A stretch of 64,000 bases of DNA from Halobacteriovorax vibrionivorans (GTDB lineage Bacteria > Bdellovibrionota > Bacteriovoracia > Bacteriovoracales > Bacteriovoracaceae). Each line of letters begins with the position of its first letter. Position 1 is the first letter of the stretch. Made by a program: the position numbers and the translations under genes. The stretch is from positions 1 to 64,000 of the forward strand of contig NZ_QDKL01000003.1 in assembly GCF_003346865.1 (NCBI RefSeq), in the 5' to 3' direction. The notes below the pieces were generated by a model. It had not been told where the DNA came from. It did no database searches and was given only the letters and a program-made list of their open reading frames with translations. Below are positions 7,985 to 17,600 of the stretch, piece by piece.

Positions 7985-9607
7985 ATGGGTGATTTCAATA
8001 TATTCATTGCTGCAACTTCCAGTGTTATCTTATTTATTTTTGGACTAGAAAATTTTTCAAAAGAGGTTCAAAAAGTTACTGGAGACCAGTTCAGAAAATT
8101 TATCGGAAAGGTAACGAATTATACAAGTATTGGTGTTCTCATTGGTGCATTTGTTACAGCAGTTGTTCAATCAAGTTCAGCAACATCTGTCATAGCTATC
8201 AGTTTAGTTAATGCTGGTGTTCTGTCTTTTAAAAACTCTGTGGGTATTATCTTTGGTTCAAATGTTGGTACGACTATTACAGCACAATTGGTTGCTTTTA
8301 AATTAACAGCTTTTGGTCCTGTTTTTATTATATTGAGTTTCTTTTTATCATTAATAAAGACGAAGTACTCTGTATTTGCTAAATCATTATTTTATTTTGG
8401 TTTTGTTTTCTTTGCCCTACATCTTATATCTTCAACTCTTGTACCTCTACAAAGTGATGAAAGACTCATCTCATTTTTATCAAAACCTCATAATCCATTC
8501 TTAGGAGTTCTGGTTGGTATGATTATAACAGCAGTCGTTCAATCTTCATCTGTTACGACTGGTTTGGCCATCATTCTAACTCAGCAGGGAATCCTATCAG
8601 TAGGTAATGCGGTCCCAATTCTAATGGGGGCCAATATCGGAACAACTGTAACGGCCCTTATCTCGATTGTGAATATGGATATCGCTGCAAAGAAAACTGC
8701 TTTATCTCACTTCTTATTCAATTTTGGTGGTGTTGTCCTTTTCTTGCCCATCGTTTTTATCTGGGGGGATAAGTTTAAATTATTAGCTGATGATCCGGCC
8801 ATAGCCTTAGCAAACTTCCATCTCATCTTTAATGTAACAACAACCATCATTTTCATTATTGCTATTGATCCTTTTATCCGTTTTGTTGATAAGGTCCTAG
8901 GTGAGGGTAAGATGGATTTTGAACGTTTTGATCTGAGTATGTTCTCTCCTGATAATGACTTTAGTGAAATTGAAAGAAATCTCTATTTAAACGTTCCCAA
9001 AACATATGATTTTGTCCAAGAAAATTACAATCTTATTACCTTGAGTATTGAAACAAATTATAAAGGTGTTTTCAATGCGGCCAAGAGAAGAATGGATTAT
9101 GTCGATTATGTAGAAGATGAGTTAGTCTCCTTCTTCTCAAATTATATTGCTACTTGTACTAGTGAAGAAGAGATTAATTCTATTGTTCGTATAATGTCGA
9201 TTTATGAATATATCTTTCAAATTCATGACTCCGTAAAAGACTTATCAGACTTAAAAGACTCTATGGATAAGAATTATATTGAATTAAAAAGTGATCTCAT
9301 TATTATCATTCGCTCACTGGCAACTCGAACTTTAAGTTTTTTTGAAACAATGTCTAATCCCCATTTGGATGAAGAACAAAAGCGAGAGCTAAAAAAAGAA
9401 GTAAATGAATTTCAATTTAATATCATTGAATATAATAAGAGGATTCTAAAACTTATGGCCGCACCTGATCGACGTGATGCTAGTGTTATTATGCATATGA
9501 TAACTTATAGTCAGCGTTTAAAGGATAAACTAGTCCATTATCATAATCTTATTAGTGATCATGCGGTATCAAGCTCTGATATTAACGACTCTTTATCCAC
9601 CCACTAA
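7985..9607 (+). CDS. Na/Pi cotransporter family protein with PhoU-like tail
   Basis: 540 residues. Two inverted copies of the family signature are present: VVQSSSATSVIAISL (Gln62) and VVQSSSVTTGLAIIL (Gln186), each followed by GxNVGTT or GANIGTT. These are the Na+ and phosphate sites of NptA/SLC34-type transporters. Eight or so membrane segments fill residues 1-305. About 330-530 is helical and PhoU-like, the usual regulatory tail in bacterial members. It should take up phosphate with sodium at the inner membrane, fitting a marine organism. A TATAAT lies at 7934-7939 upstream. Confidence 0.9.
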   Translation: MGDFNIFIAATSSVILFIFGLENFSKEVQKVTGDQFRKFIGKVTNYTSIGVLIGAFVTAVVQSSSATSVIAISLVNAGVLSFKNSVGIIFGSNVGTTITAQLVAFKLTAFGPVFIILSFFLSLIKTKYSVFAKSLFYFGFVFFALHLISSTLVPLQSDERLISFLSKPHNPFLGVLVGMIITAVVQSSSVTTGLAIILTQQGILSVGNAVPILMGANIGTTVTALISIVNMDIAAKKTALSHFLFNFGGVVLFLPIVFIWGDKFKLLADDPAIALANFHLIFNVTTTIIFIIAIDPFIRFVDKVLGEGKMDFERFDLSMFSPDNDFSEIERNLYLNVPKTYDFVQENYNLITLSIETNYKGVFNAAKRRMDYVDYVEDELVSFFSNYIATCTSEEEINSIVRIMSIYEYIFQIHDSVKDLSDLKDSMDKNYIELKSDLIIIIRSLATRTLSFFETMSNPHLDEEQKRELKKEVNEFQFNIIEYNKRILKLMAAPDRRDASVIMHMITYSQRLKDKLVHYHNLISDHAVSSSDINDSLSTH

Positions 9608-10508
9608 GATTTATGATAAATCCATAAGTGATGATAATTGAAAATGCGATTAGTATACAAAAGACTGTCACATTATCATTTTTTCCAAGCTCGTCTATAA
9701 TTGGATGATAATTATTAAAGTCATTTAGGAAGTTGGTAAATAAGACTTTATCTCGACTATGAAGTTTAGTGTGATAAACGTGTTTAATTAAGTAGTACAG
9801 GCCACAACCGAATATCGTAGTGAGAACAATTCCATAGAAATGAGTATTAGAAACCTTTTTATTAAATTTTGCTGCTGATTTAATATACTCGTCACTAGTT
9901 TCAAAATCTTTGATGTCAATAATTGACTTATTTTTTAAAAAGCTTTCTTGTATTACTTGTATTAGGCTTCTGTTATCTCCACTTTCTTTTAAGTTTTTAA
10001 TCATTTTTTTTCTAATGCCTATTGCTGGAGGTAAAAGAAGTAGAATACCAAAGAATGGAATAACCACTTTATAGATCAAATCGACATCCATAGTAGAGAT
10101 GATTAGAATTGGAGCTAGAATGAAGGCCAATGAAGCTAGCGAGAATATTTTGTACACATTCTCTTTTTGAAGAACGTAATCATCTTTGCCGTCAATGATG
10201 TATACATCAACACTTTTTCCAATTCGATTCTTTAAAAAGCTTTGATTTGTTCCTAAGAAGAGCTTTCTTTGTCCATCTTGATAATATTCAATAACAGGAC
10301 AAATTGTAGTGGTTCTTGTTGTTCTTCTATTGCTTCGATAAGTTTTAGACTCTTCTTTGAAAGCTATAATTTTACCTTTGATTAATTTAGCGTGTTTTTT
10401 GTAATAGGCATTAATTGAATTTATGAAATAGAAAAATGTGATTCCAAAAAATGTCATTGCACCTAAAAAGAAGAGGGGCACTAGCTGTGTAATTAATTTT
10501 ATATCCAT
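9582..10508 (-). CDS. DUF3592-like membrane protein
   Basis: 308 residues with N-terminal, central and C-terminal membrane segments. The stretch CPVIEYYQDGQRKLFLGTNQ then GKSVDVYIIDGKDD matches the extracellular domain pattern of DUF3592 proteins (variable polar core, GxxVxVxYxP-like end). Function unknown in the family. The 3' end overlaps the convergent Na/Pi cotransporter gene by 26 bp. Confidence 0.55.
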   Translation of the reverse strand: MDIKLITQLVPLFFLGAMTFFGITFFYFINSINAYYKKHAKLIKGKIIAFKEESKTYRSNRRTTRTTTICPVIEYYQDGQRKLFLGTNQSFLKNRIGKSVDVYIIDGKDDYVLQKENVYKIFSLASLAFILAPILIISTMDVDLIYKVVIPFFGILLLLPPAIGIRKKMIKNLKESGDNRSLIQVIQESFLKNKSIIDIKDFETSDEYIKSAAKFNKKVSNTHFYGIVLTTIFGCGLYYLIKHVYHTKLHSRDKVLFTNFLNDFNNYHPIIDELGKNDNVTVFCILIAFSIIITYGFIINLSGWIKSR

Positions 10509-10537
10509 AAATACATTATATGGATAAATTCTATATA

Positions 10538-10566
10538 AAAAAAGGGATCAAAATGATCCCTTTATA
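10538..10566 (-). terminator. Bidirectional hairpin terminator upstream of the DUF3592 gene and after yebC
   Basis: AAAGGGATC, loop AAAAT, GATCCCTTT, with the long T-run on the - strand (A-run on +). It directly follows the stop of the YebC gene and should end that transcript before the next gene on the same strand. Confidence 0.85.
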
Positions 10567-10568
10567 TC

Positions 10569-11291
10569 TTACTCTTCTTCTTCAAGATTATGATAAACAG
10601 TGACGACATCATCGTCTTCTTCTAATAAATCAATAAGTCTTTCAAATTGCTTTAATGTATCTTCGTCATCAATAGCTTTATGGTTAAGAGGAACTCTCTC
10701 AAGTCTTGCTTCTTCTGGAGTGATATTAATTTCTTGTAATTTTTTTTGAATATCACCAAATGATTCAACAGGAGCGATAATTTCATAAACTCCATCTTCT
10801 AAAGTTATATCCTCTGCACCAGCATCAATAACTTCTAATTCGAATTCATCTTGATCACTTACATTTTCTTCATTTACTAGAAAGTTTGCTTCTCTTTTGA
10901 AAACGAATTCTAATGAGCCAGTTTGTCCCAGAGATCCTTGAACTTTATTGAAATAGCTACGTACATTTGCAACTGTTCTCGTATTATTATCTGTTGAAGC
11001 TTCAACGAATACGGCAACTCCGCCTGGGCCATATCCTTCATAATTTATATCTGTGTAGCCAACACCATCTCCACCTTGGCCTTTTTTGATGGCTCGGTCG
11101 ATATTATCTTTTGGTACGTTAAACTTCTTACAACGGTCAATAGCTACTTTTAGTAAAAAGTTTGTGTCAGGGTCACCACTTCCACTTTTTGAAGCTAAGA
11201 ATACGTCTTTTAGAGCTCTAGTGAAGACTTGGCCACGGGCCTTGTCTGCTGCACCTTTTTTTGCCGCGATTTTTGCTGATTTTCTTCCCAT
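10569..11291 (-). CDS. yebC: YebC/PmpR family protein
   Basis: 240 residues, the normal family length. The N-terminus MGRKSAKIAAKKGAADKARG with downstream LKVAIDRCKKFNVPKDNIDRAIKKG and YEGYGPGGVAVFVEASTDNNTRT are the family hallmarks (TACO1/YebC fold, three domains). Members act on transcription as PmpR-like regulators or, more recently shown, help ribosomes through difficult sequences such as polyproline. Cytoplasmic. It stands alone with its own terminator. Confidence 0.95.
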   Translation of the reverse strand: MGRKSAKIAAKKGAADKARGQVFTRALKDVFLASKSGSGDPDTNFLLKVAIDRCKKFNVPKDNIDRAIKKGQGGDGVGYTDINYEGYGPGGVAVFVEASTDNNTRTVANVRSYFNKVQGSLGQTGSLEFVFKREANFLVNEENVSDQDEFELEVIDAGAEDITLEDGVYEIIAPVESFGDIQKKLQEINITPEEARLERVPLNHKAIDDEDTLKQFERLIDLLEEDDDVVTVYHNLEEEE

Positions 11292-11475
11292 AAAATCCTT
11301 CTTAAGTAGTTAATTTTTATTACCCTATAGTTTTAGTCAAAAGGCCACGATTCGTCTAGTTTTTGGCCTCCACCAAATAAGATTGTCGATTCTCTATGCA
11401 GGCCAAGTAGATCTTTCAAACTCACTGAAATATTTGATAAGTACTGGTAATTTGGAACATATATAGGGGGAATCA

Positions 11476-12297
11476 ATGAATAAATATCTATTATTAATGG
11501 CGTTAAATCTTTCAACATTTGCTAGTTTTGGTAATTTTGGTGGCCTTGGAGGTTTCGGTGGACCAGATTTGGACCATGATCCACGATATCGCCATCGTCC
11601 ACAGGATAATAAGGTTGATGTGGCCAAGTGTGAGATAAAACGCAATGCCCAAGTTTTTCATTTAAATAAGAGAAATTATTCTTTAGATGAGCTTTTTGCA
11701 CTCGTTGCAACAACTCAAAAAGGTAAGAGTGTTATTGATCAATTAATGCCTTTGTTAGATCAAGGTAAATTAAAAATTTCAAATCTTACAAGTTTTGAAA
11801 GACAAAGAAGGGGATTAGGTTCTAGAACATCTGCACTTTTTGATTTCACAACAACAGTACCTACAATCTATATCGGATTTGAAGATGAACTTGGCCTAGT
11901 GGCCCATTTCTTCGTACATGAAGCAACTCATGCTCTTGATAAATTAATTCCACAAGAATACGAAGTGGATATGATTTATTATAACGCTTTTAAGGACTTT
12001 CAAAAACTATTTGGATTAGATGTAGAGCCAATGAAAGAGTTAAGTGAATATGAGACTCAAAAGATGTATGAGATATATGAAATCAAAGAAAAGAATAGTA
12101 ATCAGCATATATATCGTGCTGAACGATATGCTTTTGATGAGCAAGGTATTTTTACGAATGAAGTACTAAAAGTAAGTGATTGTTATGAGGATTATGTGCA
12201 GGAGCATGTTGAAAAGAATAAATTAAAACTTTATCGCGACACTCCTGATGAGCATATTATCAATGCTTATGGTATTAACACAGATTATCTAAAATAA
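11476..12297 (+). CDS. Exported HEXXH protein, putative zinc metallopeptidase
   Basis: 273 residues with signal peptide MNKYLLLMALNLSTFASFG followed by a Gly/His-rich segment. His148-Glu149-Ala-Thr-His152 is an HEXXH zinc motif within FFVHEATHALDKLIPQEYE; the downstream E in YEVDMIYYNAF is a possible third ligand. The size and lack of other domains do not match a named peptidase family. GGGGG precedes the ATG. A predator could use such an enzyme on prey wall or proteins, but this is inference. Confidence 0.65.
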   Translation: MNKYLLLMALNLSTFASFGNFGGLGGFGGPDLDHDPRYRHRPQDNKVDVAKCEIKRNAQVFHLNKRNYSLDELFALVATTQKGKSVIDQLMPLLDQGKLKISNLTSFERQRRGLGSRTSALFDFTTTVPTIYIGFEDELGLVAHFFVHEATHALDKLIPQEYEVDMIYYNAFKDFQKLFGLDVEPMKELSEYETQKMYEIYEIKEKNSNQHIYRAERYAFDEQGIFTNEVLKVSDCYEDYVQEHVEKNKLKLYRDTPDEHIINAYGINTDYLK

Positions 12298-12299
12298 TA

Positions 12300-12692
12300 T
12301 TAATACTTATCTACTTTGACTGGGTCTGAGTAGGTACTAAATCGGCCATCAATATCAAAGGTGGCCATTTTTATTTCATATGTTCCAGTTGAAAGATCTT
12401 TTATTTCGTATTTGTCTAAAACCCAACTTTGGTCGTCGTAGATAACAATTGAGTTCCAATCAGGATTACTATTCTTGCGATAAAGAATCTCATATCCACC
12501 AATTTCATATGGATAAAGACGTGAACCATCGGCTCGCTCTGATGGAGGAGTCCAATTCAACTTTAGTGATATCCGCTTTGTGCCAGTATTTTCCTGCTCA
12601 CTGCCGCTACCACCACCTCCATTACATGAGGCAATCATAGTTGATAGTAGTACTAAAAATGTCATATTCATTAAAATCTTGAAGTTTTTCAT
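12300..12692 (-). CDS. Lipoprotein with one fibronectin type III-like domain
   Basis: 130 residues. The lipobox STMIASC gives a lipid-anchored Cys near residue 23, followed by a Gly/Ser linker. Residues 40-130 contain LNWTPPSERADGS, then GGYEILYRK, then LSTGTYEIKMATFDIDG, which is the Trp, Tyr and Leu-Tyr pattern of an FnIII sandwich. Probably displayed on the outer membrane. Ends two bases from the convergent HEXXH gene. Confidence 0.7.
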   Translation of the reverse strand: MKNFKILMNMTFLVLLSTMIASCNGGGGSGSEQENTGTKRISLKLNWTPPSERADGSRLYPYEIGGYEILYRKNSNPDWNSIVIYDDQSWVLDKYEIKDLSTGTYEIKMATFDIDGRFSTYSDPVKVDKY

Positions 12693-12763
12693 AATGAACT
12701 ATTCGGCTGATATTACAATAAACTTTATTAAAGTTATTAATAAAATTTAACGATACGTTAACT

Positions 12764-13558
12764 ATGGAAAGAAAAACAATAAAATACACGAGACATTTCT
12801 TATTAACCGCAGCTTTATTTGTTGGAAGTAGTTCCTATGCATCAAACTTTGATTCTTATAAAGCGGCCTTCTCAAAACTTAATAGTTACAAAAAAGTTTG
12901 TAATTATAGCTCACTATCAAAAAAGGAAAAGAACGAGGTTATGGCCACTGCCTTTTCTATGATGACTGATCATGATAAGAAGCAGCTTTCTAGTGGAGTG
13001 AGTAATTATATTGTATTTTTAAAGGATACAAGAAAGCACTTTGCTGAAAAATGTGGACCAGGTCAAAGAAGTAATCAGGAATGTCAGAGTTTATCAAGAA
13101 GAGCAAAAACTTTTTATAAGTACGATGTTCAGCTTGGCCTTGATAAGGTTGACTCTTACGTTAGTCAATTTCACTCTCAAATAAAACTAGGTCTTTCACA
13201 TTGTAAGGATAGTGATAAAGTCATTGCAGATGTAATGGATGATATTCATAACCGAGTGGATATTAATGATAGTTTGAATAATTCAGAATTTGATACTGCT
13301 ATTGCTAAAATGGCCCAAGTAGCAAAGGACTTTTCTATCGAATTAAAGGATGAGAGAGTTCCTTTCCCAATTAAGAAAAAGGATACGGATAAGGCCGAAT
13401 CTATTTATGATTCAGCTTCTGTTGATAATACTGTTTGTTACGATAAGGTTAAAAAGGCCACATTTGTGGACAATATTGAGTCGTTTGCAGGTGAGGTTCT
13501 TAATAAGTTTCTCGGGATTTTCAATCCAAAAAAAGTTAAAAGTGTTTCTTTAAAATAA
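12764..13558 (+). CDS. Hypothetical exported protein
   Basis: 264 residues. The signal peptide spans about residues 10-27 (HFLLTAALFVGSSSYA). The mature protein is helical, Lys-rich and holds five or six cysteines (for example CNYSS, CGPGQRSNQECQ, HCKDS, VCYDK), which suggests disulfides in the periplasm. No domain recognised. Followed by a strong terminator. The divergent FnIII lipoprotein gene starts 70 bp upstream. Confidence 0.6.
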   Translation: MERKTIKYTRHFLLTAALFVGSSSYASNFDSYKAAFSKLNSYKKVCNYSSLSKKEKNEVMATAFSMMTDHDKKQLSSGVSNYIVFLKDTRKHFAEKCGPGQRSNQECQSLSRRAKTFYKYDVQLGLDKVDSYVSQFHSQIKLGLSHCKDSDKVIADVMDDIHNRVDINDSLNNSEFDTAIAKMAQVAKDFSIELKDERVPFPIKKKDTDKAESIYDSASVDNTVCYDKVKKATFVDNIESFAGEVLNKFLGIFNPKKVKSVSLK

Positions 13559-13566
13559 TAATAAAA

Positions 13567-13592
13567 GCGCACTAGCTACTAGTGCGCTTCTT
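13567..13592. terminator. Bidirectional terminator between convergent genes
   Basis: A perfect 9-bp stem GCGCACTAG/CTAGTGCGC with loop CTA, T-rich on the right (+ strand) and A-rich on the left, giving T on the - strand. It serves both the exported-protein gene ending at 13558 and the convergent gene ending at 13596. Confidence 0.85.
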
Positions 13593-13595
13593 TGT

Positions 13596-13955
13596 CTATA
13601 GTTTAATCTTGTATTCTTTTACAATAATGCTATCTTTTTTAAGGCGTGATTTTACAGTTAGAGTAAAATCTCTTTCACCTTCACAGCGATACCTTAGTTT
13701 AAACCAAATAAGTCCTCTTGAAGCCTTATCTTCTAATGCAACACAAGTTGAACGATGTCCTTGTTCTACTTCAGAAACTACAGAAGCGACTTCTTTGCTT
13801 TCAATAAGTGTTTCAACTGCTTCTTGAAATATTCTTTGTGACTCTTCAATATCTCTCATATCAGGGAAACTAATATCTCCAGGGAAGCCAATACTAATTC
13901 CTGCATTTGCGTTTAGTGAGAATGCGCAAACTAATGCCATAACTAAGTTTTTCAT
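13596..13955 (-). CDS. Small hypothetical exported protein
   Basis: 119 residues. MKNLVMALVCAFSLNANAG is a clear signal peptide. The mature protein has two cysteines (STCVALED and YRCEGERD) that could form one disulfide, and a basic C-terminus. No domain recognised. GAGGTAA precedes the start. It diverges from the lipocalin gene, with two adjacent palindromes in the shared upstream region. Confidence 0.6.
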   Translation of the reverse strand: MKNLVMALVCAFSLNANAGISIGFPGDISFPDMRDIEESQRIFQEAVETLIESKEVASVVSEVEQGHRSTCVALEDKASRGLIWFKLRYRCEGERDFTLTVKSRLKKDSIIVKEYKIKL

Positions 13956-14003
13956 ATATTACCTCGTTGTTTTTAATTTAATTAGACTCAAATATTCTAG
14001 TTT

Positions 14004-14034
14004 GTTTGATATGTCAAACAGGTGTAAATACCTG
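14004..14034. promoter_or_regulatory. Two adjacent palindromes, candidate operator
   Basis: GTTTGA-N4-TCAAAC at 14004-14019 is a perfect 6-bp dyad. It is followed, sharing one base, by CAGGT-N6-ACCTG at 14019-14034. They lie between the divergent small exported protein gene and the lipocalin gene, so a regulator bound here could control both. No binding protein can be named. Confidence 0.4.
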
Positions 14035-14104
14035 ATAAAATAACTGTATAACTCATTGATAATATTAAGTTGATAATTGCTGTAATCAATGGATAGAATA
14101 AGTT

Positions 14105-14623
14105 ATGAAATTATTTACTCTCATCTCTTTTCTTTTTTTAGTCTCATGTAGTTCAACAACATATAACAAGACTGTTGATTACGTGGATATTAATCGTTTT
14201 ATGGGAAAATGGTATGTTCTAAGTGCCCGTGCCACATTTCTTGAAGAAGGGGCCCATAACTCTCTTGAGATTTATACATGGAATAAAGAGAAGCAACGTA
14301 TTGATATCGATTTCTCATTTAATGAAGATTCATTTGAAGGTGAGTTAAAAGAGATTCCTCAAAAAGCTTGGATTATTAATAAGGAAACGAATGCTCATTG
14401 GGAAGTCTCTCCATTTTGGCCACTTTATTTTGATTATCTTGTGATTGCAATGGATCCTGATTATCAGTGGGTTGCTATTGGTGTACCTGATGAGAAGTAT
14501 CTTTGGATAATGGCCAGAGATTGGCGTAATCCTGAACCTATTATCAAGAAAGTCACGAGAAAGGTAAGTGAGCTAGGTTACTCAGTTAAAGACTTAGTTG
14601 ATGTAAATCATAAGTGGGACTAG
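14105..14623 (+). CDS. blc: Lipocalin lipoprotein (Blc family)
   Basis: 172 residues, normal for Blc. The lipobox FLVSC gives a lipid-anchored Cys at about residue 15. The first lipocalin motif is FMGKWYVLSARATFLEEGAHNSLEIYTW. The later parts FWPLYFDYLVIAMDPDYQWVAIGVPDEKYLWIMARD match the YxxYWVLx and R-containing third motif of bacterial lipocalins. Blc binds fatty acids or lysophospholipids at the outer membrane. The stop shares CTAG with the stop of the convergent giant gene. Confidence 0.92.
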   Translation: MKLFTLISFLFLVSCSSTTYNKTVDYVDINRFMGKWYVLSARATFLEEGAHNSLEIYTWNKEKQRIDIDFSFNEDSFEGELKEIPQKAWIINKETNAHWEVSPFWPLYFDYLVIAMDPDYQWVAIGVPDEKYLWIMARDWRNPEPIIKKVTRKVSELGYSVKDLVDVNHKWD

Positions 14624-17600
14624 TCTAGGAAGTATTCAGCAACTCCATATAATCCATTCTGTTCAAATGGGAAGATGACTGAATCATTCACTGGGTTATA
14701 GTCAAACTGAACACCACGACAATTAAACCCTGTCATTGTCCAAGGTAGCGCTCCGAGGTCTGTATTTGTCGTTAGGTTGTGAGCATATAGACGTGAGCCA
14801 TAGCAGTAGTACATATAGTCTACACCTGATCTTCTTGCGTATGTGAATCCATCATCGATATTTCTAGGTGTGTAGGCAATCTGCTCAACTGTTCCATTAC
14901 TGTTAAGTGCAATAACACGACGTTGGGCACCACGATACATTTTTGCCATGATATAGCGGTTGGCATTGCTATCGTAGAAAATATTTCTAAAGTCATCCCA
15001 GTATTCATAGAAACATGTTGATCCATCTACTGGCCCTGATTGTAATGCCGAACAACTTTCACCTGAATTCTCATATCCAATTTTACCCATGATATGAGAC
15101 TGGCGGTAGCTGTCTGTTGAGTCATATTTCTTAAGCATGAAGTCTTCATAGCGTTGTGTTGTCGGGTTGTAACTCATACGGTTCATAAAGAGTTGTCCAT
15201 TAGCAAAACCGAGTGGAAGACCGCGGTTGTTACTACCACCAGTATCAATATTTGCCCCAATCATACCATCAGCTGTTGGATCGTAATAAGGAGTTCCGCT
15301 AGTATTATTTAAGATGTCTTCCCATAAGCCAGTGCTTCGATTAAGCATGGCCATACGTCCATAGTGAGTATCTCTATCTGAATAGATATTTCCAGTAGCA
15401 CGATCAACCATCATCCAGTATGCGTTTCTAACTGGCTGAACATCGGCTTGAGTCGTCGTATCTTGTGAAGCAATTGTACCGTTACCAGCAACAATATTGA
15501 TATTTCCATCTGGTGTGAATTGTTTAATATAATAAGATCTTGTATCGTTAACGACAATATCACCAGTATTAAGTCTTACGACTCTTGATATGTCTGCAAA
15601 TCGTGCGTTAACGGCATTGACTCCATCTCCGTATCCATAACCTTGACCAAAGATTGTGACAACATTTCCGTCACCATCAAGTGTTCTAATTCTACCACGA
15701 TCGTTGAAGTATATTTTTCCAGTTTTAGTTATAAAGACAGAATAGATATCCATGTCACAAGAAGTGGCCGGCGTTCCATCAGCACATTCTCCTCGTGTAC
15801 CAGAACCAAGAATTCTAGTATAAGTTCCATCAAAGTTATTTCTATTCATATAACTTCTTGCAACTGTTACATAAGAATTCCCATCCATACCTGTAAATTG
15901 ATAGTAGTGATACCAACGGTATGAGTTATCAAGAGGCGTAATTGCTTGTCCAGTTGATGGGTCAAAGTAGACTCTTGCATAAGTATAGTCAGATGTTGAA
16001 GTGTACATTCCACAGTCTGGAAAGTTCTTATGGTGGTATGAGTGACCTGTAATTCCTTCAAGGTTTGACGTATTCATATCAAACTTAACACTCATGTAAC
16101 CAATGCGACATTTAGTAAGGTCCTGTGACGCTTGCCACCCATCCCCAGTACCTGTTAGGTAATGAGAGACGACTTCTCCAGTTGAGGCTTTGTATCTTCT
16201 ATAGCGATAGTCTGTCGTTTCAGTACTTTCTGAATGTTCAGAGTTAAATAGAATGTCTCCATTTGGTAGTGGCGTAAACATCATGGAACTTGTTCTATAA
16301 TTCCAAGTACCCCAATGTGTTAAATGAACATCTAAAGGATTCGCGACAGTATCAGATTTATCGCTACCACCACCTATAATTGTTTCAATTGTTGGATTTT
16401 CCATATTTAGATCGACTCGTCTAATTCGATCATAGTCATAAATAAGAAGGCGACCTTGATAATCAAGTGTTATCTTTAAAGGATACCTAAGTGTAGCACT
16501 TTCAGCTGGCCCACCATCTCCTGTAGATGTTCCTGTCATTTGGATGAATAATTTCTGTTTCCCATCTGCAGGGTCTACTGTAATAATACCTCGTTTATAG
16601 TCAGCAAAATAAATATTTCCATCATCAGTAAATGCAAGGCTATGTATATCTGTTGTGTCTCCAACAGTTTTATTGAAGAAAAGTGCTGTACGAGCATCAC
16701 CACCAAGTCCGGCCTCAGTGTTACCAGCGATAATTTTGATCTTATCAGCATTAAGAGGTGTCGAAATTAGTTGGGTACTAATTGCTGAAGTATTTGTTAC
16801 TTTTACACGTATTTTATAAGACGTTGCTAGTGGTGAACCACCTGTCCATTTATAACAACCTTCATTTGTGTCTAATGTAATTCCTGGGCATCCATGATTT
16901 GTATGTGGTGCGATCCCTTGGGCCCCTGCAATAGCTGTGAAGCTTTGCTCATCTTGAGTATAGTATAAGTTTATTGCTGTTGAATCTAGTCCAAGAATAT
17001 CATCAACTTTCCATCTAATATAAACGTCAGAACCTGTTGGAACTGATGAGTCTAAACGAGTAGGAGGGATTGATGTTGTATCTGAATTTGCAGCTGCAAC
17101 GTCCCAGATTGATGGTGGATCAAATTTTGTATATCCAATCGCATTATAATCAGTATTTAATGTTGTTGTATTTGTTGAAATATTTCCTGCTTCATCTTTT
17201 ACCCATGCATAGACATTATAATTTGCTGGTTGCCATCCAAGTAAATGTGAAAAATCTACGATCGTTACATTTGCAGCAGGTGACATACCTATTGATGGAG
17301 AGTTAAGTCCTAGCCAACATTCATCTCCAGCAGCTGGTGCAGTTGTATCATTTGTCTTTAGACATAATTCTGTGATGTAGACGTTTGAATTCTGTGAATT
17401 CGCATTAATAGTATAAGGAATAAAGTTAGTTGGTGAAGGATCTGGCTCCGTCGTTGAGATTGATGTTACAACTGGAAGGCCAGTTTCTCTAATCCAAGTA
17501 CCACTTACATTCGTCGTATTACTTGATGCGTTTGTTTGTGCAAAGTTATAGTTATTTGATAAGTCAGCAGCTGTCGTTGCTGTCGTCCAAGACCATACTC